From Hankyongella sp964404985 (GTDB lineage: Bacteria; Pseudomonadota; Alphaproteobacteria; Sphingomonadales; Sphingomonadaceae), in contig CAYOMD010000003.1 of NCBI GenBank assembly GCA_964404985.1, forward strand, positions 62,001 to 126,000: a stretch of DNA of 64,000 nucleotides, read 5' to 3'. Position 1 is the stretch's first letter. Every line of letters starts with the position of its first letter. The translations under genes and the position numbers were made by a program. Below are positions 29,101 to 36,198 of this stretch, one piece after another. The notes under the pieces are model-generated. The model worked only from the letters and a program-made list of their open reading frames with translations, made no database searches and was not told the origin of the DNA.

Positions 29101-29298
29101 GGGGTGGTGCCGTTGCTGATCGCCAGCGGTGCCGGCTTCGAGATGCGCCAGGCACTCGGTACGGCCGTGTTCTTCGGCATGCTCGGCGTGACCGTCTTCG
29201 GCCTGCTGTTCACGCCGGTCTTTTACGTTGTGCTGCGACGCCTGACCGGGAACAAGCCACTGAAGCAGCTACATCATGTGCCGGTACCAAACATTTAG
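26140..29298 (+). CDS. RND multidrug efflux pump 1 (AcrB/MexB-like, HAE-1 family)
   Basis: The 1052-residue inner-membrane transporter exports drugs or other hydrophobic compounds using the proton gradient. The N-terminus FFTDRPIFAAALAIVIM, the periplasmic motif PGATAQTIAETV, the proton-relay Asp pair in GIVVDDAIVVVENV and the conserved Lys in GLACKNAILIVEFA are all present. There are twelve predicted membrane spans in the usual two blocks. The gene follows its adaptor directly. No TolC-type outer-membrane factor is adjacent, so a channel encoded elsewhere is expected. Confidence 0.95.
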   Translation: MKLGHFFTDRPIFAAALAIVIMVIGGIAYTALPVSQYPDIAPPTIQVSAQYPGATAQTIAETVSTPIEQEVNGIENMSYMYSNATADGRMTLTITFKPGTNLDTAQVLVQNRVAIAQPRLPEEVRRFGIVTQKVAPDIMMVIHLISPDKSRDQVYITNYALLQIKDVLSRIDGVGDVRLFGAREYAMRIWLDPDRIAAVDMTADEVVAALRSQNVQVAGGALGAPPVTTNAAFQYNLTLKGRLKQPDEFGDIVVKTGEDGRFTRLRDVARVELGASDYTTNSYLDGETAVAMLLSQRPGANALATSQEVVKTITQMQKSFPPGLGYKIVYNPTQFIQESVDEVIKTIWEAIILVVVVVILFLQTWRASIVPIITIPVSLIGTFAVMLAFGFSLNNLTLFGLVLAIGIVVDDAIVVVENVERNLRLGMSPREATLRTMDEVGGALISIGLVLGAVFVPTAFIPGITGEFYRQFALTIAVATAISVFNSFTLSPALARILLKTHTAQGDGHKHNLLERLLFDPFNRGFDSLANTYGHIVSRMTGKPWVWIGVYTVLIGVTGFMFSLVPGGFIPQQDQGYLIVAYQLPPGASLERTDATIRKAEQIMKTVKGTRFAVSFAGFSGATRTQASNAGATFVGLLPPDERPGIKMPQIIAELQQKLGAIQDGFMIVLAPPPVQGLGTSGGFTMRIEDRGGVGTQALAQATYALLGAASKDPRLFGVFTPFDARTPQLYVDIDRTKAEILRVPVERVFRTLEVYLGSSYVNDFNLFSRTYRVTAQADAPFRATQDDIARLRTRSETGGIVPLGTFVDFRWETGPDRFPRYNLYPTAELQGNTAPGVSSGQAIAIMEDLAAKVLPNGIGYEWTDLSYEQKRAGNTATYIFLLCVLFVFLVLAASYESWVLPLVIILIVPMCLLAAITGVWARGMDNNILTQVGLIVLVGLACKNAILIVEFARDQEYAGKSPVDAVIAACRLRLRPILMTSFAFILGVVPLLIASGAGFEMRQALGTAVFFGMLGVTVFGLLFTPVFYVVLRRLTGNKPLKQLHHVPVPNI

Positions 29299-29332
29299 GC
29301 CGGGATGACATTACATAAAATCACGACCCTCA

Positions 29333-29440
29333 CCGTTCGTGTCGAGCCAAGTCGAGACACGTCCAGTGAGTGATGGTAGATTATACTGAAGCTGCCCCTC
29401 GACCGGGCTCGGGGCGAACGGTTCAAACTAAAGTCATCAG
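29333..29440. repeat. Palindromic intergenic repeat, family A (copy 1)
   Basis: The element starts with CCGTTCGTGTCGAGCC and TCGAGACACGTCC. After a variable middle it continues GCTGCCCCTCGACCGG, CTCGGGGCGAACGGTTC, then a tail ending AAGTCATCAG. The two halves are imperfect inverted copies (CCGTTCG against CGAACGG, TCGAG against CTCGA). Closely related copies lie at 33191-33285 and 50327-50371. Confidence 0.75.
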
Positions 29441-29497
29441 GCTCTAGACGCTATTCCGGATACGCCCAGACAGTTGCAGAGGCTGCACGAGCCTTCT

Positions 29498-29569
29498 AGA
29501 GCAACGGACTTTAAATCCGCATCAGCCTGATGGCATGCTCAGTGCGGATTTAAAGTCCAAAGTTGCTCT
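29498..29569. repeat. Long hairpin D1 (near-perfect inverted repeat)
   Basis: Arms of about 25 bases (AGAGCAACGGACTTTAAATC from 29498, and its complement ending at 29569 with AAGTTGCTCT) pair with a small internal mismatch around a 20-base loop. It is AT-richer than its surroundings. There is no T-run after either arm, so it does not look like a simple terminator. Confidence 0.7.
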
Positions 29570-29584
29570 AATAACCCATAAATC

Positions 29585-29660
29585 TAAAGCATCTTTGCCC
29601 CTTAAATGCGACAAAGCGCTCTATCTCGAATGTGGGTCGCATTTAAGGCGCGATGCTTTA
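29585..29660. repeat. Long hairpin D2 (inverted repeat, radA upstream region)
   Basis: TAAAGCATC at 29585 pairs with GATGCTTTA at 29652-29660, and inside it CTTAAATGCGAC pairs with GTCGCATTTAAG. This leaves a bulge and a loop of about 23 bases. It lies 16 bases after hairpin D1 and 27 bases before the radA start. The 389-base gap between pump 1 and radA holds only this, D1 and the family A repeat. Confidence 0.65.
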
Positions 29661-29687
29661 TATGTTCGCTAAACGTTCTGGAACATC

Positions 29688-31061
29688 ATGGCCAAACCGC
29701 AAACCCGCTACGTCTGCCAATCCTGCGGCACTGTCTCCCCCAAGTGGATGGGCCAGTGCGCCGACTGCAACGCCTGGAACAGCTTCCAGGCTGAGGCGCA
29801 GATAAAGCCGACCGACAGCCACCTGGGGCTGCGCACCGGCGGGCGGGCGATCCCGCTGGAGCCGCTCAGCAGCGAGACCGCCCCGCCGCCCCGCCGCGCG
29901 ACCGGGCTCGGTGAGTTTGACCGCGCACTCGGCGGTGGTCTGGTACGTGGCTCGGCAATACTGATCGGCGGCGACCCCGGCATCGGCAAATCGACGCTGC
30001 TGCTGCAATCGGCTGCCGCTGTGGCCCGCAATGGTGGCCGGGTGGTCTATCTGTCCGGCGAAGAAGCCGCAGACCAGGTGCGGCTGCGCGCGCGCCGCAT
30101 GGGCCTGAGCGACGCCCCAGTCGTACTCGGCACCGGCACGGCACTGCGGGATATTCTGGCCACCCTGCAGAACGGCCCGCCGCCGGACATGGTGATCATC
30201 GACTCGATCCAGACTCTCTACTCCGACCAGATCGAGGCAGCACCGGGCACCGTCAGCCAGGTGCGCGTCTGCGCGCACGAGTTGATCCGCTATGCCAAGA
30301 CCAGCGGCGCGGCCGTGGTTCTCGTCGGGCATGTCACCAAGGACGGCCAGATCGCCGGGCCGCGGGTGATGGAGCACATGGTCGATACCGTGCTCTACTT
30401 CGAGGGCGACCGCGCCCATCCGTTCCGCATTCTGCGTGCGGTCAAGAACCGCTTCGGCGGCACTGACGAGATCGGCGTGTTCGAGATGGCGGATGTCGGC
30501 CTGGTCGAGGTGAGCAACCCGTCGGCCTTGTTTCTCTCCCAACGCGCCGAGCCGGTGCCTGGCGCGGTCGTGTTCGCCGGGATGGAGGGCACCCGGCCGT
30601 TGCTGGTCGAGATTCAGGCGCTGGTGGTGCGCCTGCCGACAGGGGCAACGCCGCGCCGGGCCGTCGTCGGGTGGGACAGCAGCCGGCTGGCGATGGTGCT
30701 GGCGGTGCTGGAGGCGCGCTGCGGCCTGACCTTCGGGTCCTGCGAAGTCTACCTCAATGTCGCGGGTGGCCTGCGTGTGGGCGAGCCCGCTGCCGATCTG
30801 GCCGTCGCTGCAGCACTGGTCTCGGCATTGACCGACAAGCCGCTGCCGGTCGACACGGTGGCGTTCGGGGAGATTGCGCTCTCCGGGGAGGTACGCCCGG
30901 TCAGCCAGAGCCTCGGGCGGCTGAAGGAGGCGGCAAAACTGGGCTTCAAGTCCGCACTCTGCGCCGGATCGCCGCAAACCGCGGGCGCTGTGCCGGAAAT
31001 CCGCGTCATGACCCTGCCGACGGTCGGCAGCCTCGTTGACCGTATCCTGCATGCGGCCTAG
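29688..31061 (+). CDS. radA: DNA repair protein RadA (Sms)
   Basis: RadA is a RecA-like, DnaB-type helicase that drives branch migration during recombination. The 457-residue protein has the N-terminal zinc motif with Cys10, 13, 24 and 27 (CQSCGTVSPKWMGQCADC), Walker A GGDPGIGKST near residue 95, the RadA motif VKNRFGGTDEIGVFEM and a C-terminal Lon-protease-like domain. It is followed by cvpA after nine bases. Confidence 0.97.
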   Translation: MAKPQTRYVCQSCGTVSPKWMGQCADCNAWNSFQAEAQIKPTDSHLGLRTGGRAIPLEPLSSETAPPPRRATGLGEFDRALGGGLVRGSAILIGGDPGIGKSTLLLQSAAAVARNGGRVVYLSGEEAADQVRLRARRMGLSDAPVVLGTGTALRDILATLQNGPPPDMVIIDSIQTLYSDQIEAAPGTVSQVRVCAHELIRYAKTSGAAVVLVGHVTKDGQIAGPRVMEHMVDTVLYFEGDRAHPFRILRAVKNRFGGTDEIGVFEMADVGLVEVSNPSALFLSQRAEPVPGAVVFAGMEGTRPLLVEIQALVVRLPTGATPRRAVVGWDSSRLAMVLAVLEARCGLTFGSCEVYLNVAGGLRVGEPAADLAVAAALVSALTDKPLPVDTVAFGEIALSGEVRPVSQSLGRLKEAAKLGFKSALCAGSPQTAGAVPEIRVMTLPTVGSLVDRILHAA

Positions 31062-31070
31062 TTTGTTCCA

Positions 31071-31712
31071 ATGGCGACATTTGATATCTTTTTTGTGGTG
31101 GTGGTGGGTCTATCCACCCTGTTCGGACTGACGCGGGGACTGGTGGCGGAAAGCCTGGGGCTGGCAGCATGGGGTGTCGCGATCCTGGCCCTCAAATTCC
31201 TGTTTGCGCCGGTCTCGCTCTGGCTGCGCGGGACCACCGGCTCTGCCCCGCTTGGTGACGTCGCCGCGCTGATCCTCATCGTCTTGCTGGCAGTGGGTTT
31301 GACCCGCCTGTTCGCCATGATGCTGCGCGACCGGGTCAAGGACTCCGGCCTCGGCCCGGTAGACCGCGTCATGGGGGCGGCCTTCGGCCTGACCCGCGGC
31401 GTTGTGCTGATCTCACTGGTCTATCTGGGGCTTGCCTTCATGGTCAGCCGAGAGGCGATGCCGGACTGGATCGTCACGGCACGCAGCTTCCCGATTGTTG
31501 ACAACACCGCGACCGCCCTGCGGCAGTTTATCGGCGCTCTCAGAAGCGAGGATGCCCTGACTGTCGAACACCTGCCGTACGGACATCCGCCCATCGACGA
31601 GTTCATTGATCCTGGCCAGGCACCATCCCTGCCCGGCGGCTACACCGACGAGGAGCAGCGCGAACTGGAAAAGCTGCTGGAGAAGAACCAGCATGAAGCG
31701 GTTGGCATCTAG
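31071..31712 (+). CDS. CvpA family inner-membrane protein
   Basis: The 213-residue protein has four predicted membrane helices in its first 125 residues (for example FDIFFVVVVGLSTLFGLTRG and VALILIVLLAVGLTRLFAM) and the family glycine and arginine positions (DRVMGAAFGLTRGVVLISL). A long charged tail follows. CvpA is named for colicin V production and takes part in envelope homeostasis; the mechanism is not established. It sits between radA and cysS on the same strand. Confidence 0.88.
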   Translation: MATFDIFFVVVVGLSTLFGLTRGLVAESLGLAAWGVAILALKFLFAPVSLWLRGTTGSAPLGDVAALILIVLLAVGLTRLFAMMLRDRVKDSGLGPVDRVMGAAFGLTRGVVLISLVYLGLAFMVSREAMPDWIVTARSFPIVDNTATALRQFIGALRSEDALTVEHLPYGHPPIDEFIDPGQAPSLPGGYTDEEQRELEKLLEKNQHEAVGI

Positions 31713-31738
31713 CACGCTGCTCGGCTAAACCCCGCGCC

Positions 31739-33157
31739 ATGATCCAGCTTTATGACACCCGCGCACGCACCGTGCGCCCGTTCACCCCGATCAATCCCGA
31801 ACGTATCACCCTGTATGTGTGCGGGCCGACGGTCTGGAACCAGGCGCATATCGGCAATGCCCGGCCACCGGTGGTGTTCGACGTGCTGGTGCGCCTGCTG
31901 CGCCAGCACTACGGCGCGGATGCTGTGGTCTATGCCCGCAACATCACGGACGTGGACGACAAGATCAACGCAGCCGCCGCAGCGCTCGACGATGGCCAGC
32001 CGATGAACGCACGTATCGCTGCGATCACCGCGAAATACGAGGCGATCTACCTCGACGATATGGCGGCGCTCGCGGTCGAGCCGCCATCACTGGCACCGCA
32101 CGCGACGGCCCACATCGAGACCATCATCGGGTTCATCGCGGAGCTCATGGCAGCAGGCTTTGCTTATGCCGCCGAGGGGCATGTGCTGTTCGAGGTGGCG
32201 CGCTATGCCGAATACGGCGCGCTCTCCGGCCGTTCGCTCGACGACATGATCGCCGGGGCCCGGGTCGAGGTCGCGCCCTACAAGCGCGCGCCGGCGGACT
32301 TCGTGCTGTGGAAGCCCTCAAACCCAGACCAGCCGGGCTGGGACAGTCCATGGGGTATTGGCCGCCCCGGCTGGCATATCGAGTGCTCGGCGATGATCCG
32401 CGCCGAACTGGGCACCACGATCGACATTCACGGCGGCGGGCAGGACCTGATCTTCCCGCACCATGAGAACGAGATCGCGCAATCCGTGTGCGCCAACCAT
32501 GCGCCACTGGCCAACTACTGGATGCATAACGGCTTTCTCTCGATGGACCGGGAGAAAATGTCGAAGTCGCTCGGCAACGTGAAGCTGGTGGGCGACATCC
32601 TCGATCATCTGGTCGCGCGCTATAACACCACGCGGCCTGCCGCCGGCGAGATCGTCCGGCTCGCACTGCTCTCCGCGCATTACCGCCAGCCGCTCGACTG
32701 GTCGGACGATCTGGTAGAGCGCTGCAAGCACACGCTGGATGGCTTCTACCAGACCCTGCGCGATACCTTAGGTGGGCTGCATGCCGCCGCCGACCCGGGC
32801 GTGCTGGCCGCACTCGCCGACGACCTGAACACACCGGCAGCCATCAGCCACCTGCACAGCCTGCGCAGCGGGCTGGAGGCGGCCCGGCGAGCGGGAGGCG
32901 ACACGGCGAGCCTGCATGCGAGCCTGCGCGCCTCTGGTGCCCTGCTGGGCCTGCTGCAGCAGGATGCGCACGCCTGGTTCACCGCCAGCGACACCGCAAG
33001 CCTGACGCCGGAGGACATCGAGGCGCGGATTGCCGCGCGTACCGCCGCCAGGCAGGCGCGCGACTTTGCCACGGCTGACCGCATCCGGGATGAGCTCAAG
33101 GCCCAGGGCGTGGAGCTGCAGGACAGCCCCGCCGGCATCACCTGGCGCCGGGTGTAG
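31739..33157 (+). CDS. cysS: Cysteinyl-tRNA synthetase
   Basis: This class I aminoacyl-tRNA synthetase charges tRNA-Cys. The 472-residue protein has the zinc ligand Cys28 (YVCGPTVW), the HIGN motif at residues 37-40, the second zinc Cys in WHIECSAM, the HHENEIAQS ligand motif and KMSKS at 273-277. A helical anticodon-binding region and a basic C-terminus complete the normal plan. It is the last gene before a spacer holding a family A repeat. Confidence 0.97.
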   Translation: MIQLYDTRARTVRPFTPINPERITLYVCGPTVWNQAHIGNARPPVVFDVLVRLLRQHYGADAVVYARNITDVDDKINAAAAALDDGQPMNARIAAITAKYEAIYLDDMAALAVEPPSLAPHATAHIETIIGFIAELMAAGFAYAAEGHVLFEVARYAEYGALSGRSLDDMIAGARVEVAPYKRAPADFVLWKPSNPDQPGWDSPWGIGRPGWHIECSAMIRAELGTTIDIHGGGQDLIFPHHENEIAQSVCANHAPLANYWMHNGFLSMDREKMSKSLGNVKLVGDILDHLVARYNTTRPAAGEIVRLALLSAHYRQPLDWSDDLVERCKHTLDGFYQTLRDTLGGLHAAADPGVLAALADDLNTPAAISHLHSLRSGLEAARRAGGDTASLHASLRASGALLGLLQQDAHAWFTASDTASLTPEDIEARIAARTAARQARDFATADRIRDELKAQGVELQDSPAGITWRRV

Positions 33158-33190
33158 ACGGCAGGGTTTCAGGCACTTTGGAACCCCTCC

Positions 33191-33285
33191 CCGTTCGTGT
33201 CGAGCCCTTTCGAGACACGTCCTCATGATGCTGGAGCTGCCCCTCGACCGGACTCGGGGCGAACGGTTCCGTTGAAGGCCATCAG
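33191..33285. repeat. Palindromic intergenic repeat, family A (copy 2)
   Basis: The copy carries the same blocks as the one at 29333-29440: CCGTTCGTGTCGAGCC, TCGAGACACGTCC, GCTGCCCCTCGACCGG and CTCGGGGCGAACGGTTC, then GAAGGCCATCAG. The middle is about 13 bases shorter. It occupies most of the 174-base gap between cysS and the Fe-S scaffold gene. Confidence 0.75.
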
Positions 33286-33331
33286 AGAGTGGGGGCTGGC
33301 AAGAATCGGCTTTGCGCCTTATGTCTGCCCC

Positions 33332-33769
33332 ATGAACGAGCAGCTTTACAACACCCGCATCCTGCGCCTGGCGGCCAGCATTCCGCATCACGAACGTCTT
33401 GCGCGCCCGCAGGCCAGCGTCACCAAGGTCAGCCCGATCTGCGGCAGCCGGGTGATCGTGGATGTGGCGGTGCAGGACGGCGTGATCGCGGGTTTCGGGC
33501 AGGAGGTTCGTGCCTGCGCTCTGGGTCAGGCGTCTGCCAGTATTCTCGGCGGCGTGGTGCTTGGCCGTTCGCTGGCGGAGCTGGCGCAGGGCCGGGCCCA
33601 GTTGCGCGCCTTGCTAGAGGGGGATGACAACCCACCAGCAGCCCCGTTCGACGCGCTGGAGATTTTCACTCCCGCCGTGCCGCACCGGGCGCGCCATGCC
33701 TCGATCCTGCTGGCCTGGGATGCGGTGGTCGAGGCGGTCCAGCAGGCATCAAGCGAAGCCACTGCTTGA
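33332..33769 (+). CDS. Iron-sulfur cluster assembly scaffold-like protein (NifU N-terminal/IscU fold)
   Basis: The 145-residue protein aligns in pattern with the IscU/NifU-N fold: Cys37 in SPICGSRV and Cys62 in VRACALGQASAS. At the place of the third conserved Cys it reads RHASILLAWDA, so the usual HC pair is HA. Alphaproteobacterial proteins of this group are annotated as Fe-S scaffold proteins, but with two of three ligands the ability to hold a cluster is uncertain. The start at 33332 has no strong ribosome site. A QueD-like gene follows after 47 bases. Confidence 0.8.
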   Translation: MNEQLYNTRILRLAASIPHHERLARPQASVTKVSPICGSRVIVDVAVQDGVIAGFGQEVRACALGQASASILGGVVLGRSLAELAQGRAQLRALLEGDDNPPAAPFDALEIFTPAVPHRARHASILLAWDAVVEAVQQASSEATA

Positions 33770-33816
33770 TTTTTGCGCCGCGATGCGCTTGGAACGCGGG
33801 TCCAGCAGGAACCCCG

Positions 33817-34197
33817 ATGACATTCGAGATCACCAAATCCTTCACGTTTGATGCGGCCCACCAGCTTGGCGCCAACGTCGCGCCCGGCCACCGCTACGGC
33901 ACGATTCACGGCCACAGCTTCGAGGCAGAGCTGGCGTTTGCCGGTGCGCCTGATCCCGCGACCGGCTGGATCCGAGACTTCGAGGAGATCAACGCTGTTG
34001 TCGCCGGTGTGCGCGCCACGCTTGACCACAGCTACCTGAACGATGTGCCGGGGCTGGAGCGCCCGACGCTGGAGCGTCTCTGCCAATGGCTATGGGACCA
34101 TGTGAAGCCGCAGATGCCGGAGCTGGTGAAAGTCAGCGTCCGCCGCGGCTCAAGCCGGGAAGGCTGCAGCTACACTGGCCCCGATGCCCGCGCCTGA
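33817..34197 (+). CDS. 6-pyruvoyl-tetrahydropterin synthase/QueD family protein, atypical active site
   Basis: The 126-residue protein has the tunnel fold of the PTPS/QueD family. Visible zinc ligands are His15, His31 and His33 (AAHQLG, HGH), the Asp70-His71 pair is in TLDHSYLND, and the C-terminal Glu is in SSREGCSY. QueD makes 6-carboxy-tetrahydropterin for queuosine synthesis. The catalytic Cys of the CxxxHGH motif is replaced by Tyr27 (RYGTIHGH), and the Glu of the folate-type variants is absent too, so the reaction is uncertain. Its end overlaps recR by 14 bases. No other queuosine gene is in the window. Confidence 0.85.
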   Translation: MTFEITKSFTFDAAHQLGANVAPGHRYGTIHGHSFEAELAFAGAPDPATGWIRDFEEINAVVAGVRATLDHSYLNDVPGLERPTLERLCQWLWDHVKPQMPELVKVSVRRGSSREGCSYTGPDARA

Positions 34198-34780
34198 GCT
34201 CGAACGCCTGATCCAGACGCTGGCCCGCCTGCCGGGGCTCGGCCCGCGCTCGGCGCGCCGGGCAGTGCTGCAGATGATTGCCAAGCGCCAGACTCTGATG
34301 GAGCCGCTGATTGCAGCGCTGGCCAGCGTCAGCCAGACCCTGAGCCAGTGCCAGGTCTGCGGCAATATCGATACCATTGACCCCTGCGCCCTGTGCGCCG
34401 ACCCGCGGCGAGACCCCGGCCTGCTGTGTGTCGTGGAGGGGGTGGCCGACCTCTGGGCGCTCGACCGCAGCAGCCTGTTCGGCGGGCGTTACCATGTGCT
34501 CGGCGGGCGCTTGTCTGCCCTCGACGGTGTGCGACCGGAGGACTTGCGCATCGACGGTCTGCTCGCCCGCGTCGCATCTGGCGGGGTGCAGGAGGTGATC
34601 CTGGCGCTGAACGCGACACTCGAAGGCCAGACCACGGCGCATTATCTGGCCGACCAGCTTGCGGCCTATCCGGTTCGGGTCACCCAGTTGGCCCATGGCA
34701 TGCCGGTCGGCGGCGAACTTGACTATCTGGACGACGGCACGCTGGCGCAGGCTTTGAAAGCCCGCAGGCCTTTGAGCTGA
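34184..34780 (+). CDS. recR: Recombination mediator protein RecR
   Basis: RecR works with RecF and RecO to load RecA on gapped DNA. The 198-residue protein has the helix-hairpin-helix LARLPGLGPRSARRAVL, the zinc finger with Cys56, 59, 68 and 71, and the TOPRIM region (LLCVVEGVADLWALD). It overlaps the QueD-like gene by 14 bases. The usual neighbours dnaX and ybaB/ebfC are not adjacent here. Confidence 0.96.
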   Translation: MPAPELERLIQTLARLPGLGPRSARRAVLQMIAKRQTLMEPLIAALASVSQTLSQCQVCGNIDTIDPCALCADPRRDPGLLCVVEGVADLWALDRSSLFGGRYHVLGGRLSALDGVRPEDLRIDGLLARVASGGVQEVILALNATLEGQTTAHYLADQLAAYPVRVTQLAHGMPVGGELDYLDDGTLAQALKARRPLS

Positions 34781-34783
34781 GTG

Positions 34784-35578
34784 ATGCGCGAACGCCGCTG
34801 CAAGCCTGTCGCCGTTCCGGCACACATCAAAGACCTGATCGGCGACTGCCGATGGTCTCGCAATCTTGTCGGCATGTCCGGCGCAGCACTTTATAGATTG
34901 TCCGGTATTCGGGAATGGTTCCTCAAGTGCGGTCGGGGTCGTGTTGCCAAGGATCTCGTCGAGGAAATGGCGCGCCAGTCCTGGCTTGCGCAGCATGTGT
35001 CTGTGCCGGCCATTCAAGGCTTTGCCTATCAGCCAGGCTCTACTTGGCTCTTGATGGACACACTGCCGGGGCGCACCGCCTACCAAATCATGGAGACTGA
35101 GCCGGAAAGCCGTGAAGCAGTCGTCGAGGCACTGGCGCAGTTCTTGCTACGCTTGCACGCAATCCCGCTCGCGGACTGCCCGTACACCAGTCGCTACGCT
35201 GTACGCATGGCGCATGCTGAGCAGAGGTTGAAAGCCGGTCTTGTCGACACCGAGGATTTCGATGCAGAGCACGCAAGTTGGTCGGCGCACCAGCTTTGGG
35301 CAGCTCTCACAACCATGCTGCCACTCTCGGAAGACCTCGTTGTGACGCATGGCGATTATTCGCTCGACAACATGCTGCTTATGGACGGTGTGGTGCAAGG
35401 CTGCATCGACCTTGGCAGAGTCGGAGTCGCTGATCGCTACCAGGATTTGGCGATTCTGTGGAATTGCCTGGGCGAATTCGGCCCGTCGCTGCAGACTCAC
35501 CTGCTCAAGTGCTACGGGATTGCGCAGCCAGACTTGGCAAAACTCCGGTTTCACCTGATGCTGGACGAATTTTTCTGA
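34784..35578 (+). CDS. APH(3')-like aminoglycoside/small-molecule phosphotransferase
   Basis: The 264-residue protein has the layout of aminoglycoside 3'-phosphotransferases: an N-terminal kinase lobe with Lys48, the Brenner motif THGDYSLDN (catalytic Asp191, Asn196), the metal-binding IDLGRVGVADRYQDLA with Asp209, and the C-terminal LMLDEFF that matches the APH(3') ending LDELF. The closeness to that group is clear, but whether it acts on antibiotics is not. The start codon follows the recR stop by three bases; a GTG at 34781 is equally possible. I counted 177 G+C in the 300 bases at 34801-35100 (59%), lower than the recR sequence before it. Confidence 0.85.
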   Translation: MRERRCKPVAVPAHIKDLIGDCRWSRNLVGMSGAALYRLSGIREWFLKCGRGRVAKDLVEEMARQSWLAQHVSVPAIQGFAYQPGSTWLLMDTLPGRTAYQIMETEPESREAVVEALAQFLLRLHAIPLADCPYTSRYAVRMAHAEQRLKAGLVDTEDFDAEHASWSAHQLWAALTTMLPLSEDLVVTHGDYSLDNMLLMDGVVQGCIDLGRVGVADRYQDLAILWNCLGEFGPSLQTHLLKCYGIAQPDLAKLRFHLMLDEFF

Positions 35579-35676
35579 TACGTTCGATACGCTTCGCATA
35601 CCTACAGCGGGTTGCTTGACACAGCCGCTCGCCGCGCCCACTTCTCCGGCTGAAATCGGAAAACCTTGAGATAACC

Positions 35677-36192
35677 ATGGCCATATTGCCGATCATCGAG
35701 ACCCCGGATGCGCGCCTGCGCGAGATTTCCAAGCCGGTTGACGCTGTCGACGACGCGCTGCGTGCCCTCATGGATGACATGCTGGAGACCATGTACGATG
35801 CCCCCGGCATCGGTCTGGCGGCGATCCAGGTTGGCGTGCCCAAGCGCATTCTGGTGATCGACCTGCAGCGCGAGGAAACGAAGGAACCGCATTACTTCGT
35901 CAACCCGGAGATCGTGTGGGCGTCGGATGAACTCTCGGTCTATAATGAAGGCTGCCTGTCCGTGCCCGAGCAATATGCAGAGGTCGAGCGCCCGGCCCGC
36001 ATCCGGATCAAATATCTGGGCTATGATGGCGCGCCCCGCGAGGAAGAGCTGGACGGCCTGATGGCAACCTGCCTGCAGCACGAGATGGACCATCTGGAGG
36101 GCGTGCTGTTTATCGACCATCTCTCCCGCCTCAAGCGGCAGATGCTGCTGCGCAAGCTGGAAAAGCAACGCCGCCACGGCAAGGTTGCGTGA
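35677..36192 (+). CDS. def: Peptide deformylase
   Basis: The enzyme removes the formyl group from the starting methionine of new proteins. The 171-residue protein has all three motifs: GIGLAAIQVGV, EGCLSVPEQ (metal Cys) and HEMDHLEGVLF (metal His pair and catalytic Glu). It is followed by fmt after six bases and then truA, a standard cluster. The 98-base spacer before it contains a TTGACA at 35616-35621 but no good -10 at the right distance. Confidence 0.97.
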   Translation: MAILPIIETPDARLREISKPVDAVDDALRALMDDMLETMYDAPGIGLAAIQVGVPKRILVIDLQREETKEPHYFVNPEIVWASDELSVYNEGCLSVPEQYAEVERPARIRIKYLGYDGAPREEELDGLMATCLQHEMDHLEGVLFIDHLSRLKRQMLLRKLEKQRRHGKVA

Positions 36193-36198
36193 CGCATC

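Noticed and set aside
35616..35621. TTGACA as promoter of def
   Set aside because: It matches a -35 box, but no acceptable -10 lies 16-18 bases downstream.
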